A stretch of 64,000 nt of DNA. It comes from Gracilaria gracilis. Lineage: Eukaryota; Rhodophyta; Florideophyceae; Gracilariales; Gracilariaceae. The translations under genes and the position numbers were made by a program. Under the pieces are notes generated by a model. The model had not been told where the DNA came from. It ran no database searches and worked only from the letters and a program-made list of their open reading frames with translations. The stretch covers positions 682,001 to 746,000 of the forward strand of contig JARGSG010000012.1 of assembly GCA_030374805.1 (NCBI GenBank), given 5' to 3'. Shown here piece after piece: positions 54,098-64,000 of the stretch; position 1 is the first letter of the stretch, and each line of letters opens with the position of its first letter.

Positions 54098-54775
54098 TCT
54101 ATTTCGTATGTGCTTGGCTTTTGATACGGACTATGATCGAGATACCGTGGTAATCGGAGATCTTCAAAAAGTCCTGTCGAGTCTGTGCCCATCTGCAAGC
54201 TGCTGTGCGCGCATGTATTGCGTATATTATCACTTGTTAAGCAAAGAACCATGGCCGTCTCCAAAGCCGCGAGCTAGCTAGACTGTTACTCCATAATGGC
54301 TGCGGATATGCGAGATGATGGACACAGCGATCAGCTTCAATGAGTGTCCGTTCCTAACACCACTACGGTGTTATGATCATAAACAAGGAGCACCAGACAG
54401 GGTGACTAAAAAAGCCTTGTGACAAAATTTCCAAACACGTAAGCGAACAGGGGCAGGAGTTCTCCAAATAAGTGGTGACCTTCTAGCGGTCTTGTTGAAT
54501 GGCCCGTCTCAGGCCTCAACCCCATTCTCGAAGACGGACAATGACGTCTGCCATGAAGAGCAGTAACGCAATTCTCGTTATCCAGAGACATCTGGTTCGA
54601 CTTTCCTCAGTGAGCTTATCAGTTGAAGGATAATGTGCATGACATCACGCTGAGCAACCGAAAGGGATTGTACGACCTTGTCGGAGTCGCCTTCACTTTC
54701 GTACGTCACGTACTTTGGGAGAGATAGATATGATGATATGCATGCAATCAGAATCTTTGGCTCCCAATGAGGATC
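54098..54775. other. Spacer, nothing recognised
   Basis: About 680 bases between the HEATR6-like and AIF-like genes, both on the minus strand. No gene supported. Confidence 0.45.
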
Positions 54776-56959
54776 CTATTTGCTTTTCACTTCGGCAAGG
54801 AACTTCTTGGACGCCCTTTGAAACACTGTGAAGATGAGTTCTCTAATCAGGTTTTGAAGAGTACTCAACTGACTTCGAAGCTTCGGCGCGAGACCACCGC
54901 TTTTCGCCAGAGTCATCACCGCAAGATAACAACTAATACTGTTCTGGAGAATTGCGGAAAGGGTATCCTCCGTCTTAGAGCACTTCATGATTTGGATCAT
55001 AGAGCTCGCTGAGCATATTTGCAGACGAACATTGTTCATGGGGCTCATGGTTGCAATCATGTCGCGGAGTACGGCGTCAATATTTTCACCCAACCCACCT
55101 GACTGAAATATCACAACTCGCCCCAATGCTCTACAGGCGCAGCACCGAAGGTTCAGGGATTCTGTATTGCTTTCAAGCAGCTGACGAAGAAGCTGTATCC
55201 CCGACTCTATCTCCAAGGGAAACTCTTTCGAACTGAAGCTCTTCTGTTCTAAGCTCTTCTGTACAATTATGTTACAGGCAATCAGACCAACTGCAGCCGT
55301 CTTGTTTGCTTCTTCACTTGCACGGTCCGATGATGACTTGACGGCCGAGGCAGCTCTAAGGCCGCTTGACTCTCTTAGAACCTTGATGGCGAAGTTGTTT
55401 CCTTTGGTAATGATATGCAGAACGTCGTCTGTAACCAGATGAGGGAATTGCTTTATCAAGTTTTCCATCATTCGTGTCATGGAAGACATGCAGAACTTTG
55501 TTACCTGTGCTCCGCTGTTCTCAGGATGTTCCAATACATTGCATATCAGTGCTAAGGTATCCTCTGCAAAATTCGGTTCCACCTCGAGATGTGCATAAGC
55601 GATTGCTTGCACACACGCCGCAAGTACTTGACCATCCCAAAGCATGATGAAGTGCTTCATCTTGTGGGCGGCATCTTTAGCAAGAGTATCAATATCCTCA
55701 TCGCGATTGTGAGGTGGATCAAAAGAGACATTCACTGCGTGACATTGGAACAGTGATTGAACAACGGCAACTGCACAGGTTCGCAACACTCGGTCATAGC
55801 TTTCAATACTACTCTTAACGAGAGTGTGATAAACATCGACCACGAGCGGTACATATTCAGCTATGTCGTCTCCTTTCGCACTCGATTGCTGATCTTGTAA
55901 ACAGGAAGTAAGGAAAGTAGAGAACACGCGAACCTTATGTAAAGCAACCTCAGAAGTTGCGTTCATATCCTGCAGATGTCCTTTGATTGTGATCCAAACA
56001 CATGAGAAAAAGTCGCACCTCATGTGAACCAGCGAGCGAAAGGCAACCAGTAGTTCCGCAACCGGTTGGTTTGGGTGCAGTGACCCCGATATTTGCGATG
56101 AAACCCAGGTGAGGAAGTTTGGTTCTAATATAGAAACAGAGCATGAAAGTGCGTTGGCCAGAGCACTGGCACATGCAGCACGGGACGTCATATCAGTTCC
56201 GGTTTGATCGAGGGCTCTTCGAAGAAGCGATTGCAGTAATGCCTGTACGGAGGGTGCTGTCATTGCGGGCGTGGGCATTGCGGAGAACAACTGTGCCGTG
56301 AGACGACCTAACTTCGCAACTATCACCCCGTTCGATTCTTTTGGTACAACACTCGACAAAACCGAAAACAAAGCTCTGCAACAGTTCAGAAGACGAGAAC
56401 TGGATGGCGTGAAAGCTGCGGAGGTCTGCTTTGAAACAATAAACGACTTTTGAATGAATGTTTTGCTAGACGCGATAAGGGCAGTAACTGCAGTCACCGC
56501 TAGGGATCTCACTTCTGTTTGCGAGTCGTACAGAAGGATAGTTGCATGGTTATCGCGAGTAGAGTTTGTGTTTGGTACCCCTGGGCGTGAAGGCAGTAAC
56601 TGAATCCAGTACTGCGCCAGAGGTCTGGAGACCATCTCGGCTAGGTAGATGAAGACGCGTACCGCATGTGAGCGAACAGAAAGAACAGATGTACAGATGA
56701 AATCTGTTTTCTCAGAAGTATCATCTGTTGTAGAACAGGATCCCAGCATGTAAAACCTCGGTTTAAAGATGGCGGTATGAAGAACAGGCATCAAGGTTGG
56801 TAACGCTCGCGAATATGCATCACGAGTGGCTTCGTAGCGGGGGCTTTTTTGTCCTATGTATAAGATAGCACGAAGTGTGACAGATAAAGCAATTCCATCT
56901 GTGGGATGAGGGGAGGAAGTTGTCTTGTCGGCAAGGTTGCAAAGGAGAGAAATGGACAC
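54776..56959 (-). CDS. HEATR6-like HEAT-repeat protein, N-terminus incomplete
   Basis: A clean frame of 727 codons on the minus strand. The segment SVRSHAVRVFIYLAEMVSRP, then YDSQTEVRSLAVTAVTALIA with SKTFIQ, matches the DUF4042 region of HEATR6-type proteins, followed by paired helices throughout (for example LIRQLLE-type repeats and VRLQICSASSMIQIMK). HEATR6 proteins are about 1,100-1,200 residues, so some 400 N-terminal residues are missing. The frame is closed by TGA just upstream of 56959. The first in-frame ATG is about 57 codons in (MPVLHTAIFKPRFYML). Either upstream exons remain unseen or the 5' end was lost. Cellular role of the family is poorly known. Confidence 0.7.
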   Translation of the reverse strand: MSISLLCNLADKTTSSPHPTDGIALSVTLRAILYIGQKSPRYEATRDAYSRALPTLMPVLHTAIFKPRFYMLGSCSTTDDTSEKTDFICTSVLSVRSHAVRVFIYLAEMVSRPLAQYWIQLLPSRPGVPNTNSTRDNHATILLYDSQTEVRSLAVTAVTALIASSKTFIQKSFIVSKQTSAAFTPSSSRLLNCCRALFSVLSSVVPKESNGVIVAKLGRLTAQLFSAMPTPAMTAPSVQALLQSLLRRALDQTGTDMTSRAACASALANALSCSVSILEPNFLTWVSSQISGSLHPNQPVAELLVAFRSLVHMRCDFFSCVWITIKGHLQDMNATSEVALHKVRVFSTFLTSCLQDQQSSAKGDDIAEYVPLVVDVYHTLVKSSIESYDRVLRTCAVAVVQSLFQCHAVNVSFDPPHNRDEDIDTLAKDAAHKMKHFIMLWDGQVLAACVQAIAYAHLEVEPNFAEDTLALICNVLEHPENSGAQVTKFCMSSMTRMMENLIKQFPHLVTDDVLHIITKGNNFAIKVLRESSGLRAASAVKSSSDRASEEANKTAAVGLIACNIIVQKSLEQKSFSSKEFPLEIESGIQLLRQLLESNTESLNLRCCACRALGRVVIFQSGGLGENIDAVLRDMIATMSPMNNVRLQICSASSMIQIMKCSKTEDTLSAILQNSISCYLAVMTLAKSGGLAPKLRSQLSTLQNLIRELIFTVFQRASKKFLAEVKSK

Positions 56960-58318
56960 TCATTAAAGCCTTGTCCTGGAATCGAACCACAGACCACTAG
57001 TGTGCTCCCCTAAACAGTCAGGTATAAAAGCCGACCCAATCGACAGTCAGCCTGCCATTGACCTGTCCAATACACGTGTGGGGATCTATGTCCAGGTGGT
57101 TGACGTGCTTTGCTGTAACCACCACCACACGGAATGACAGAATTGAGGGGCCACTTCGGTGGTAAGAGGGATTGTCCAGACCAAGTGCTGTAATTCTCCG
57201 TGGCGCTATTCATTTTTCCCATCAGCGACAAGACACGGCCAAACCGGAGCTCTGACAACTTTTATGCGGTCTTTTCGCGGGAATGATGATGAACAAGTTT
57301 TGGGGCCAGCAAGAAAGCCGAAGTCATGTGGCAATACCCTTGGTAGAACTGTATCTATCTACAGTATCTATATCGCGCACGACCTTGCCTTAGGTAGCGT
57401 TCTGCCTTCAACAACCTTTGGCCCCGAAGGCAAGAGTGCATCTGTGGCTTACGCGCAGGCTTTGTTTTGCACTCGTCAGTATGCAACCGCCAAATCCTAC
57501 GCGAAGACCAACTCTGTCGTCGCGTCTGTCACGAACCGCCCCACAATACATTGTGCGTCTCGCGCATGAACCTTCAAATGGCCTGCACTCCGTCGCGCGT
57601 CAAGCTCAGTCGGAACTACACCAGCGCTCACAGGGATTTCGCAGTTGCTACGCCGAAGAAACCGCGAGATATCGATTGATATCATTGACACCACTGATGC
57701 CGCCGCCATTCTGGGCGAAGATATGACGAATTCGTCGGATACTTTGCAGAGAATCGATGATATGCTAAAGAATGTCTTGACGGAAGACAGGGATTAGCAG
57801 CGGATCATGCAAATATTGTTTATTCCTTCAGTACTCTTAAACAACCTTGGAAACAAATCCGTTTATCGTTTCCGTACAGGATTCAACGCGTAATGAAACC
57901 AGAACAAACCCTTCTGGTGCGTCCTTTTCACCCCGGTACGGATGCAACAAAAGGGTTTCACTCTGTCCGGCAGCTACTCTGATTCTCTTGAAGTGCCCCA
58001 GATTCGTAAGAAATGGTCATCCTCGCTAGGTGGGACTGGTCTCCTTTCATCTCATCGTGGCAAGATGCCCCACTGCAACTTCAGGAAAATCGGCGACGAA
58101 ATCCTTGTTTCGCAAAGGAGTTGTTGACGGTGGGTGCTCTCTGAGCAGGGAGAGAGAAGTACACTTCTGGCCTAAAAGCTTTGCGAAGAAACAAGTCTTA
58201 AGGCAACCTGCTTATTTGTGGTCTGCTGGCGAAACAAAGATGATAACGACGACCTCATTGTGCTTGAGGACACCTTTGAAAAACCTGGTTCAGGCCGGGC
58301 GCGTGCGTTGATCATCGC
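56960..58318. other. Interval with a small coding-like fragment
   Basis: At 57566-57796 ATG starts MNLQMACTPSRVKLSRNYTS, then TPKKPRDI. After a one-base shift near 57,672 it continues as DIIDTTDAAAILGEDMTNSS and RIDDMLKNVLTEDRD to TAG 57796. This looks like a short exon or pseudogene of unknown identity. The rest shows nothing recognisable. The minus-strand text at 56,970-57,010 resembles a tRNA B box but does not fold as a tRNA. Confidence 0.3.
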
Positions 58319-59427
58319 CTTAGCTCCTCGGCTCGCCGTTCGTACGCCCCACTCACAAGTCACCCGCACGCCCCCATGAGCTTTCCCAATCCTCAGATCA
58401 CTTCATTTCTTCTTCACAGCCGCAGCAGCCGTACTGTCATTTCTCCTACTGTACCCCACAGCACCCACCACCGCCGGATGTGAACGCCCAGCACAATCAA
58501 AGGCCGCCGCCAGCTGGCCCGCGCATACATCAAGTCTCACGTTTCCCACATCCGCCGCTGCATCACCCTCCACCCTCTCGTATGCATCCAATTCACACGT
58601 CGGCCCCTATTCCTCCCTACTCATAGCCTGGAGCGCCATCGCAGCCATCTCATTATGTGTACTCTGCCACCGTACTCGTGGCCTACTCAAGCCACCCTCA
58701 TGAGCAGCCGGCTATCAATTCTCGCTCTGTACAAGCTTCGCATATGGCCATCGGTGTTCCGTCTTACGCGCCGCCTCCCGACGCTCCTTACGCTTCAAAA
58801 ATAGCGCCACACATGCATTCACGCATTCCATGCCCACAACCGCATACGATGACGCCCCTTCCGCTGCCGTCTCCAGAGCCAACCGCCCAACTGCATTCTC
58901 ATGTTGTACAATCCTGCCCTCTAGCACCACCGTCTCCCGTGCACGCCAAGCCCGTGCTTGATCCCCATCATCACCTGCCACCGCATCAAGGGGTGCCGCA
59001 GTCACGCCCTCTGAAACTGACGCAGGCCGCCGGATGAAGGCCCTTTGTACGGCCTTTGATTAATGACCACTTCGTCGAGAATTCTGCCAGGGATTTGGAT
59101 TACATCGCTTTTGGTAATGATGACCCCTTCCCGTTGCCGCTTTATTCCGAACCTGAAAGCGTCTTTTTCAGTGTGCTCAAGCCCAAAACCCCTACCAAAG
59201 AGTGTGTGAAACGACTTGTAATGTATACGCATTGTACTCCTTCTGCATTTATACTCATGCTAGTGTACCCTGACCGCGTGGCATGCAACAACAGGAAGCT
59301 GTTAAAACGCCCTATAACCTGCGTCGCTCGCTTATCACGCCCTCACATTGGCGTGCAAGAATTTGGACGATCAGTGTTTCGCAATTGCACACTACGCGAG
59401 AATGGGAGGCACACTAACTGTACGTGA
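58319..59427 (+). pseudogene. Pro/His/Ser-rich frame with two in-frame stops
   Basis: A single frame from about 58,330 reads QPQQPYCHFSYCTPQHPPPP, then HPPPSRMHPIHTSAPIPP, a TAG at 58624-58626, the part duplicated at 49785-49985, and HHHLPPHQGVPQSRPLKL. A TGA follows at 59035-59037. After it comes a more globular stretch PFVRPLINDHFVENSARDLD and VFFSVLKPKTPTKECVKRLV to TGA 59427. Low-complexity Pro-rich tracts occur in COPII coat proteins and transcription regulators, but I could not identify the globular part. Part of the frame is repeated 9 kb upstream. Confidence 0.35.
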
Positions 59428-59733
59428 AATCAACCGCTTGGAACTCCAGTTCTTGAAGTAAATGAAGTATTACTTATTTGTGAACCGGAAGGAACACGAT
59501 TTGAAGATTGCCCAACTAGGCGCGCTTGAACCCGACTCACCAACTTCATTTTTGGACAGTCGTCTTCGCCACCTTCAGACCCTAAGTAGTGGAAGAATTC
59601 GTTTTAGGGGAACCTGGGGATCATGAATCGCGAGATGTTCACAAGATTTACACGTACACGAGCTATCTACATCATCTTATCACCATGAAGTAAACAAAAG
59701 ACTTACTCTATTTAGATTGTCAGACTTCTTCCC

Positions 59734-61773
59734 TCAAGCTTGTTCTAGATACGAAGTCAATTCCGCAGCATCAACAAGCGGTAGTGTTGCGTCGTTTACG
59801 TCCTCCCATTCCAGGTCGCTCTCAATTTCATTGACATCGGGTATGTCTGCGTCATGAAATCCGGCCTCGCCAGCTACATCCTGCTCTTCCACTTCATTCG
59901 ATAAATGAGGTTCTTCGAACCAATTATTACCACAAGGAGGACGTGGAGCAGTTTTCTTTGTCCCGTGGTAGAAACCGCTATTAAATGCGCAAAACGTCAT
60001 CCGCTTCACCTTCTCGGGGTGCAGACGGTTGCGAATAGGCGTTCGAATCCGGGCCTCAAGGCTGAAGCTTCTCTCTACTGAGGAAGAAGATGGGCTTAAG
60101 CACAGTATTCGCTTTGCGAACAACTGTAGAAGCGGCATATCTCCATGCCGTATCCAATATGCAACCGGCATGTTGCGGTACACGAACAAATTATCGCGCA
60201 ATGTTTCATCTTCTACGTCGCTCTCCCATGAAAGGCGTTTGAACGTAAAGGCTTGGAAAAGTCGCTCCACCGCTCCCTCCTCACCTCCTGCACTGGGGTA
60301 CTTTTGTGCTGGAGGGAATACGTCGGATCGCACAAACGACCGCATATGTCGAAAAATATGAGGATGGTAGCTCGATATGTCTACTTCGGCACTCCGAATA
60401 TCTAGAGAGAAAGCGACATAATGCAATGAAGTTAATAAAGGCAGTTTCCGTCCACTCCCGTTAAGCCGATCACGAAACACGTCCAAGACCTCCTGCCTTC
60501 TTGCCGCAGTATAATACGACGTTTTCGGCAGGTCTTCTAATTTCTTCTGTAGCTGCTTTGTCACGGGCAGAACCTCCGAAATATAAGAGCTCTCGTTATC
60601 AAAGAAACGAAGATAAAGGCGAACCACTCGCAGTATGTGGTACACATCCAGGCATTTGGAATAAAGAGCATCGTCCGTTACTGCCAATTCAAATAGGGCC
60701 CTTCTGGTGTTACTGCGATTACCAAACAGATTTGCAGCGAAATCAGGACAATCAACGAGCTTCTTGTAAACGTCCTTCCCACGCAAAAATGACTGCAGCC
60801 CACTCTCGGAACTTGCGAACCGTGTGGTCACTATTTTGACCGGCAAAACAGCCGTTCGAGGGGGAAGTAGACGTTGATAATTATCATACTCCTTGTTCTT
60901 CGCAATATAGCCGCTGTTTTTCAAGGAGTTGTTGTGCTGCTCTTTCAGCTCCTTAAAGCGAAAGTACAACTTTGGGCGATTCCGAAGATCGCTAACAACT
61001 TTGGATACAGTGTCCAACACCTCCTGAATCCATTCCAAGACCCCGATGTCCTGCATCAGCAGGTTGGTCATGTGTGTCTGGTCCTGACACGATATGAGAA
61101 AGTTGAACCTCTGGACCATCTTCTCCTTCGCGCGGACACACACACTTGTGTTATCACTGGTTATGCCGGATATTCCTCTCAAACTCCCAAATTCAGACAT
61201 GGTGCTGGTAACAAGCGTAGCGTAGAAATTGGCATCGCACTTCTCCGCACCGGTGTAGATTGATCGCAGAAAGAAAGTTCTCCTGGTGAACTGCATTCCG
61301 GTTAGAGAGAGCAGCACATTGAAAACGCTCTCTGTATTTCCATCCGTCCATCCATCAAAAACCAGTGTCCCATAGCATTTCTTGAGCGATGAGTTGATTG
61401 TGGCCTTAACATGGCGAAATACACGATCATAGTAGGCGTCCAAGATCTTGCCACCCATCTCTTCGGGGGTTGGAATCAGCTCCTTCAGGGCTGGATCAGC
61501 AAGCTGCAGCATCTCATACAGTTGATTCTCTCCCTCTCTCCGGCTTAGGACGGAGAAAGGGAGCATGTGATTCAATATCAACGAAGTGAGCAACTCGCAT
61601 GTTTTGGAACGCTTGTCATACAGACGTTTGCTCTCAGAGTTATGAACGTCGCCATCCACACCACCATCCGAACCACCTAATTCCTTGTCAGATACTCCAT
61701 GCGTGGTTTCTAATATATTTTTGCGTGTCCGTCGCCGCTTGAACATTGGCGTCTGCGGTACACCGAAACACAT
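59734..61773 (-). CDS. hAT-family transposase, intact frame (679 residues)
   Basis: Cut-and-paste transposase. From ATG 61773 a basic FKRRRTRKN tract, then YGTLVFDGWTDGNTESVFNV and GISGITSDNTS (DUF659-type catalytic core, with Asp residues), a helical insertion (VSKVVSDLRNRPKLYFRFKE), and the C-terminal hAT dimerisation block: ILCLSPSSSSVERSFSLEAR, then RNRLHPEKVKRMTF. An acidic tail closes at 59734. No BED zinc finger is visible at the N-terminus. There is not a single internal stop in 679 codons, in contrast to the other transposases here, so this copy may be young or still active. Terminal inverted repeats and the 8-bp duplication typical of hAT were not identified. Confidence 0.85.
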   Translation of the reverse strand: MCFGVPQTPMFKRRRTRKNILETTHGVSDKELGGSDGGVDGDVHNSESKRLYDKRSKTCELLTSLILNHMLPFSVLSRREGENQLYEMLQLADPALKELIPTPEEMGGKILDAYYDRVFRHVKATINSSLKKCYGTLVFDGWTDGNTESVFNVLLSLTGMQFTRRTFFLRSIYTGAEKCDANFYATLVTSTMSEFGSLRGISGITSDNTSVCVRAKEKMVQRFNFLISCQDQTHMTNLLMQDIGVLEWIQEVLDTVSKVVSDLRNRPKLYFRFKELKEQHNNSLKNSGYIAKNKEYDNYQRLLPPRTAVLPVKIVTTRFASSESGLQSFLRGKDVYKKLVDCPDFAANLFGNRSNTRRALFELAVTDDALYSKCLDVYHILRVVRLYLRFFDNESSYISEVLPVTKQLQKKLEDLPKTSYYTAARRQEVLDVFRDRLNGSGRKLPLLTSLHYVAFSLDIRSAEVDISSYHPHIFRHMRSFVRSDVFPPAQKYPSAGGEEGAVERLFQAFTFKRLSWESDVEDETLRDNLFVYRNMPVAYWIRHGDMPLLQLFAKRILCLSPSSSSVERSFSLEARIRTPIRNRLHPEKVKRMTFCAFNSGFYHGTKKTAPRPPCGNNWFEEPHLSNEVEEQDVAGEAGFHDADIPDVNEIESDLEWEDVNDATLPLVDAAELTSYLEQA

Positions 61774-62040
61774 GGATGTGCTTCCTGAAGGACAACACTC
61801 CTTGGAGGCGATTTGAGGTACTTAGTTAATTTCCGCATCATGCGTTAGTAGATATATATGAGCTACACCGCTATAAGCGTGTCGCCTCGCTGAGGTAATT
61901 TCCACACATGTACACGTGGATTGCACGGCTCGAGGCGCCGCTTAGCGGGTGTGAATAGCACACGTGTAGCACGGATATGCGGGAGGCAGTGCACCCAGCA
62001 TTGCTGTATTTACTCAGATATTTTATAGATTATTTTGCCC

Positions 62041-62066
62041 GGCGCACCCACTGTCAGTGGTGCGCC
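62041..62066. repeat. GC-rich inverted repeat at the LTR border
   Basis: GGCGCACCCACTG and CAGTGGTGCGCC can pair with one unpaired C. It coincides with the likely 5' edge of the second LTR. Confidence 0.5.
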
Positions 62067-62635
62067 GAGCTCAGTACTTAGAGGGTTGAGCATCGCTCTC
62101 CCAAGTAAATTGCCCCTTGCCAAGCAAGGGCTTCTGGCTCTAACTATCACGCCTTCGCGGACTGTTCACCTCCAAGTGGAGTGACGACCGCGTTGTTCAC
62201 GTATAGTTACCCACCCTTGTGGCGCTCAGAGTATAACCACTATTTGTGTGTCTCGTTCCGACCTATTGTCGTATACTCGCCCCTGTATTGGGTTTGCTTT
62301 ACTCTCTCTTTTTCCCCCACTCTGGTGGTTTGCTTTCTCCCCTCTTTGGGTTTGCCTTTTTGCCCTGTTCGCAGTGGCCCGTTTCCGACACCTTGTCGTT
62401 GCCGTGCTACTCTCTTTCGAGGACTCATCTCGTGACCGTGTGAACACGTGAATCTCTACCGACTACTAATCAGCCTCACGCTCCGACGCTTGTCGTGGTG
62501 GTTTGACCTCGGATTTACACCCGGCTTAGCTGTGTCATTCCCGGAGTGCTCCGTTCGCTGTGCTGCCCTGTGGAGGGGAAGATTCCGAACGTCTTCGTGA
62601 GCTTGCGCTTTTCCCGCCAAAGGCGTTGCTCCACA
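62052..62635 (+). mobile_element. Probable 5' LTR of a second gypsy-type element
   Basis: The 3' edge is placed at CTCCACA (62629-62635) because a primer-binding-like site near-identical to that of the first element follows at once. The 5' edge at TGTCAGTGG (62052) is a guess based on the TGTGG/CCACA end rule and a length similar to the first LTR (584 against 550). Confidence 0.45.
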
Positions 62636-62637
62636 AG

Positions 62638-62656
62638 TGGTCTCCCGACTTAGAAG
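62638..62656 (+). promoter_or_regulatory. Primer-binding-like site of the second gypsy-type element
   Basis: TGGTCTCCCGACTTAGAAG, two differences from 8333-8351. The same tRNA probably primes both elements. Confidence 0.55.
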
Positions 62657-62897
62657 CTTTTAGTTTTGTCGGAAGATTCACTCGTGAATTCACTCGTTGC
62701 GAGGTCAGTCCTTTTGCCCTTGTCTCCATTTGGAAGTCCACTGGAAGTCCTAGCCAATTGGCTGTCGATTATCCCGTTGTACGGTTGTTCTGGTCAGGAC
62801 GCTGTCAGATCGTCCGAAGACACGCAGTCTGACTGGAAGATCGGATCCGCCACTTCCGTCACGGATCCCCACCCGTTCACGGTCCCGGACCGAAGGG

Positions 62898-64000
62898 ATG
62901 CCGGCTACTGAAGCTGTGCCGACGACCACTCGACTTCCGCCCACGTCGTTGATCAACCCTCATCGAGGTGATGGACCGGCTCCTGCCATTGCTGGTCCCG
63001 CTCCTATCGTAGGAGGTACGGTCCCTTCCGTAGCTCCCACTCCGGAGGCACCTCTGAGGGCTACTGTCAATGACACCCTCCACTTAACTGTGGAAGAGCA
63101 GCTCCGCTCCACGCGGGCTGCCCATGCTACCCTTGCTAAGGAGTTGTCGCTACTTCGAAAGAAAGTGGATGACACTGCTTTGCAGGACTTTTCTGAGGAT
63201 CTTCGCGTATTGCGTGGTGATGTCAACTCCCTCTTGGAAGCCTTCGGAGGACCCGCTAATTTCGTGGAGGACGTGGCTGAGAAGTTTACTCGCCTCCGCG
63301 CCCGTCTAGAAACGGTGGAACAAACCGTCCTGGTTGGAGCCAATCGCACGGCTGAGCCGGTTGCTGTTTCACACCGTGACAAGAAGGTCAGTGGATCCAA
63401 AGCACGCAAAGAGCGGAAAAACTACGACTCTGATTCGTCAGCATCTTCTCTTTCTTCTCGCCGGTCAATCGGGCCTGATTCGTCCGACTCTTCGGTAGAA
63501 GAAGCCCCTCGTGAGCGTTCGTCACGCTCAAAGCGGTCATCAGCCACCCAAGGTGTGATACGCGCCTGCTCGAAGGGAAGGAAGCACTCTGGATTAAAAG
63601 AGTTGAAGCCTACCATTCTGCTCTACAAGAAGCTGTTGTCATACCGGTATTACCGTCTGGAGGACTCCTCATTGGATAGAACTCCCCGTGGGACGGGAAA
63701 GGTCAAAGACTGTATCAAACGGATGCAGCTGTCGCTCCGTAACAACTGTTTACAGGCGATGATCCCATCTTCGTGTTGGATTTTCTATCACGCTTTGTAG
63801 CGGAAGCCGACATCCTTGGGATGAATGAAGGACAGGCGTTTGTCGCGCTGCCCTATTTTCTACGCGGACTTGCGGAAGATCAGTACAACTCTGTAAGAGG
63901 TTCATCTCGCGCCTCTGAAGGAGGGGTGACTTGCTGGCCTGAAGCAGTTCAGTATCTACTGAGGTCCTATGCCACTGGCACCGCCATCCAGTCGGCTATC
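62898..64000 (+). pseudogene. Gag of the second gypsy-type element, one frame change, runs off the right edge
   Basis: ATG 62898 begins a Pro/Ala-rich N-terminus, a coiled coil (LRSTRAAHATLAKELSLLRK, then LRVLRGDVNSLLEAFGG) and a Ser/Asp-rich tract (SDSSASSLSSRRS). The frame stops at 63800. From about 63,745 another frame carries the capsid block FTGDDPIFVLDFLSRFVAEA, LPYFLRGLAEDQYN and WPEAVQYLLRSYATG to the window end. It is equivalent to the GTDPISVLNFLQRF part of the first gag. A single-base change explains the switch. Polymerase genes, if present, lie beyond the window. Confidence 0.65.

Noticed and set aside
56965-57030. tRNA-like sequence on the minus strand with a GGTTCGATTCC box
   Set aside because: The T stem has mismatches, no acceptor stem or anticodon arm can be formed, and the A-box spacing is wrong.

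Overview
The window is nuclear DNA of a eukaryote. It has long intron-poor genes, a few short GT-AG introns (about 55 to 75 bases), a mitochondrial AIF-type oxidoreductase, a HEATR6-type HEAT-repeat protein, a PX-BAR sorting nexin and a TATA-like box before metE. It is packed with eukaryotic DNA transposons and Ty3/gypsy-type LTR elements. An alga, perhaps a red alga, is my best guess from gene style, but nothing in the window proves the lineage. I found no rRNA, tRNA, CRISPR array or reverse-transcriptase domain.

Layout. 1-1.9 kb: 5' part of a cobalamin-independent methionine synthase gene (minus strand, runs off the left edge). 3.4-7.4 kb: a broken DUF7869-type transposon gene and piggyBac-like transposase remnants split by about 0.8 kb of unrelated DNA. 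7.8-10.3 kb: an LTR, a primer-binding-like site and a gag frame. That gag is cut off by a 17.3-kb element (about 10,339-27,632) whose ends carry matching sets of a GCTAGTTT box. The element holds a Plavaka/KDZ-like transposase, a DNA N4/N6-methyltransferase joined to a SET domain, a very long frame ending in a 2OG-Fe(II)-dioxygenase-like fold, a ketopantoate-reductase-like gene and two unknown coiled-coil or basic proteins. 28-33 kb: a second zinc-finger transposase, divergent from a coiled-coil gene. 34.2-35.5 kb: a purine-rich degenerate repeat. 36-41 kb: a truncated DMT-type transporter, a PIF/Harbinger-type transposase split by a solo LTR with a perfect 5-bp target duplication, and a small two-exon gene. 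42.5-48 kb: two related membrane proteins (one with a long Gly-Asn-Asp repeat tail) and a small basic protein. 49-52 kb: a mosaic of a minisatellite, a DNA polymerase epsilon N-terminal fragment and a sorting nexin. 52.6-57 kb: AIF-like and HEATR6-like genes. 58-64 kb: a repeat-derived Pro/His-rich frame, an intact hAT transposase, and a second gypsy element that runs off the right edge.

Recurrent theme. Nearly every mobile-element gene reads on, through conserved motifs, across in-frame stop codons and one-base frame changes. I count 22 such stops in nine genes. metE, the HEATR6-like gene and the two membrane-protein genes show none. The simplest reading is decay of the elements. The 17-kb element is the most interesting object because it packages a transposase with a candidate DNA/chromatin methylation writer and a dioxygenase-like protein.
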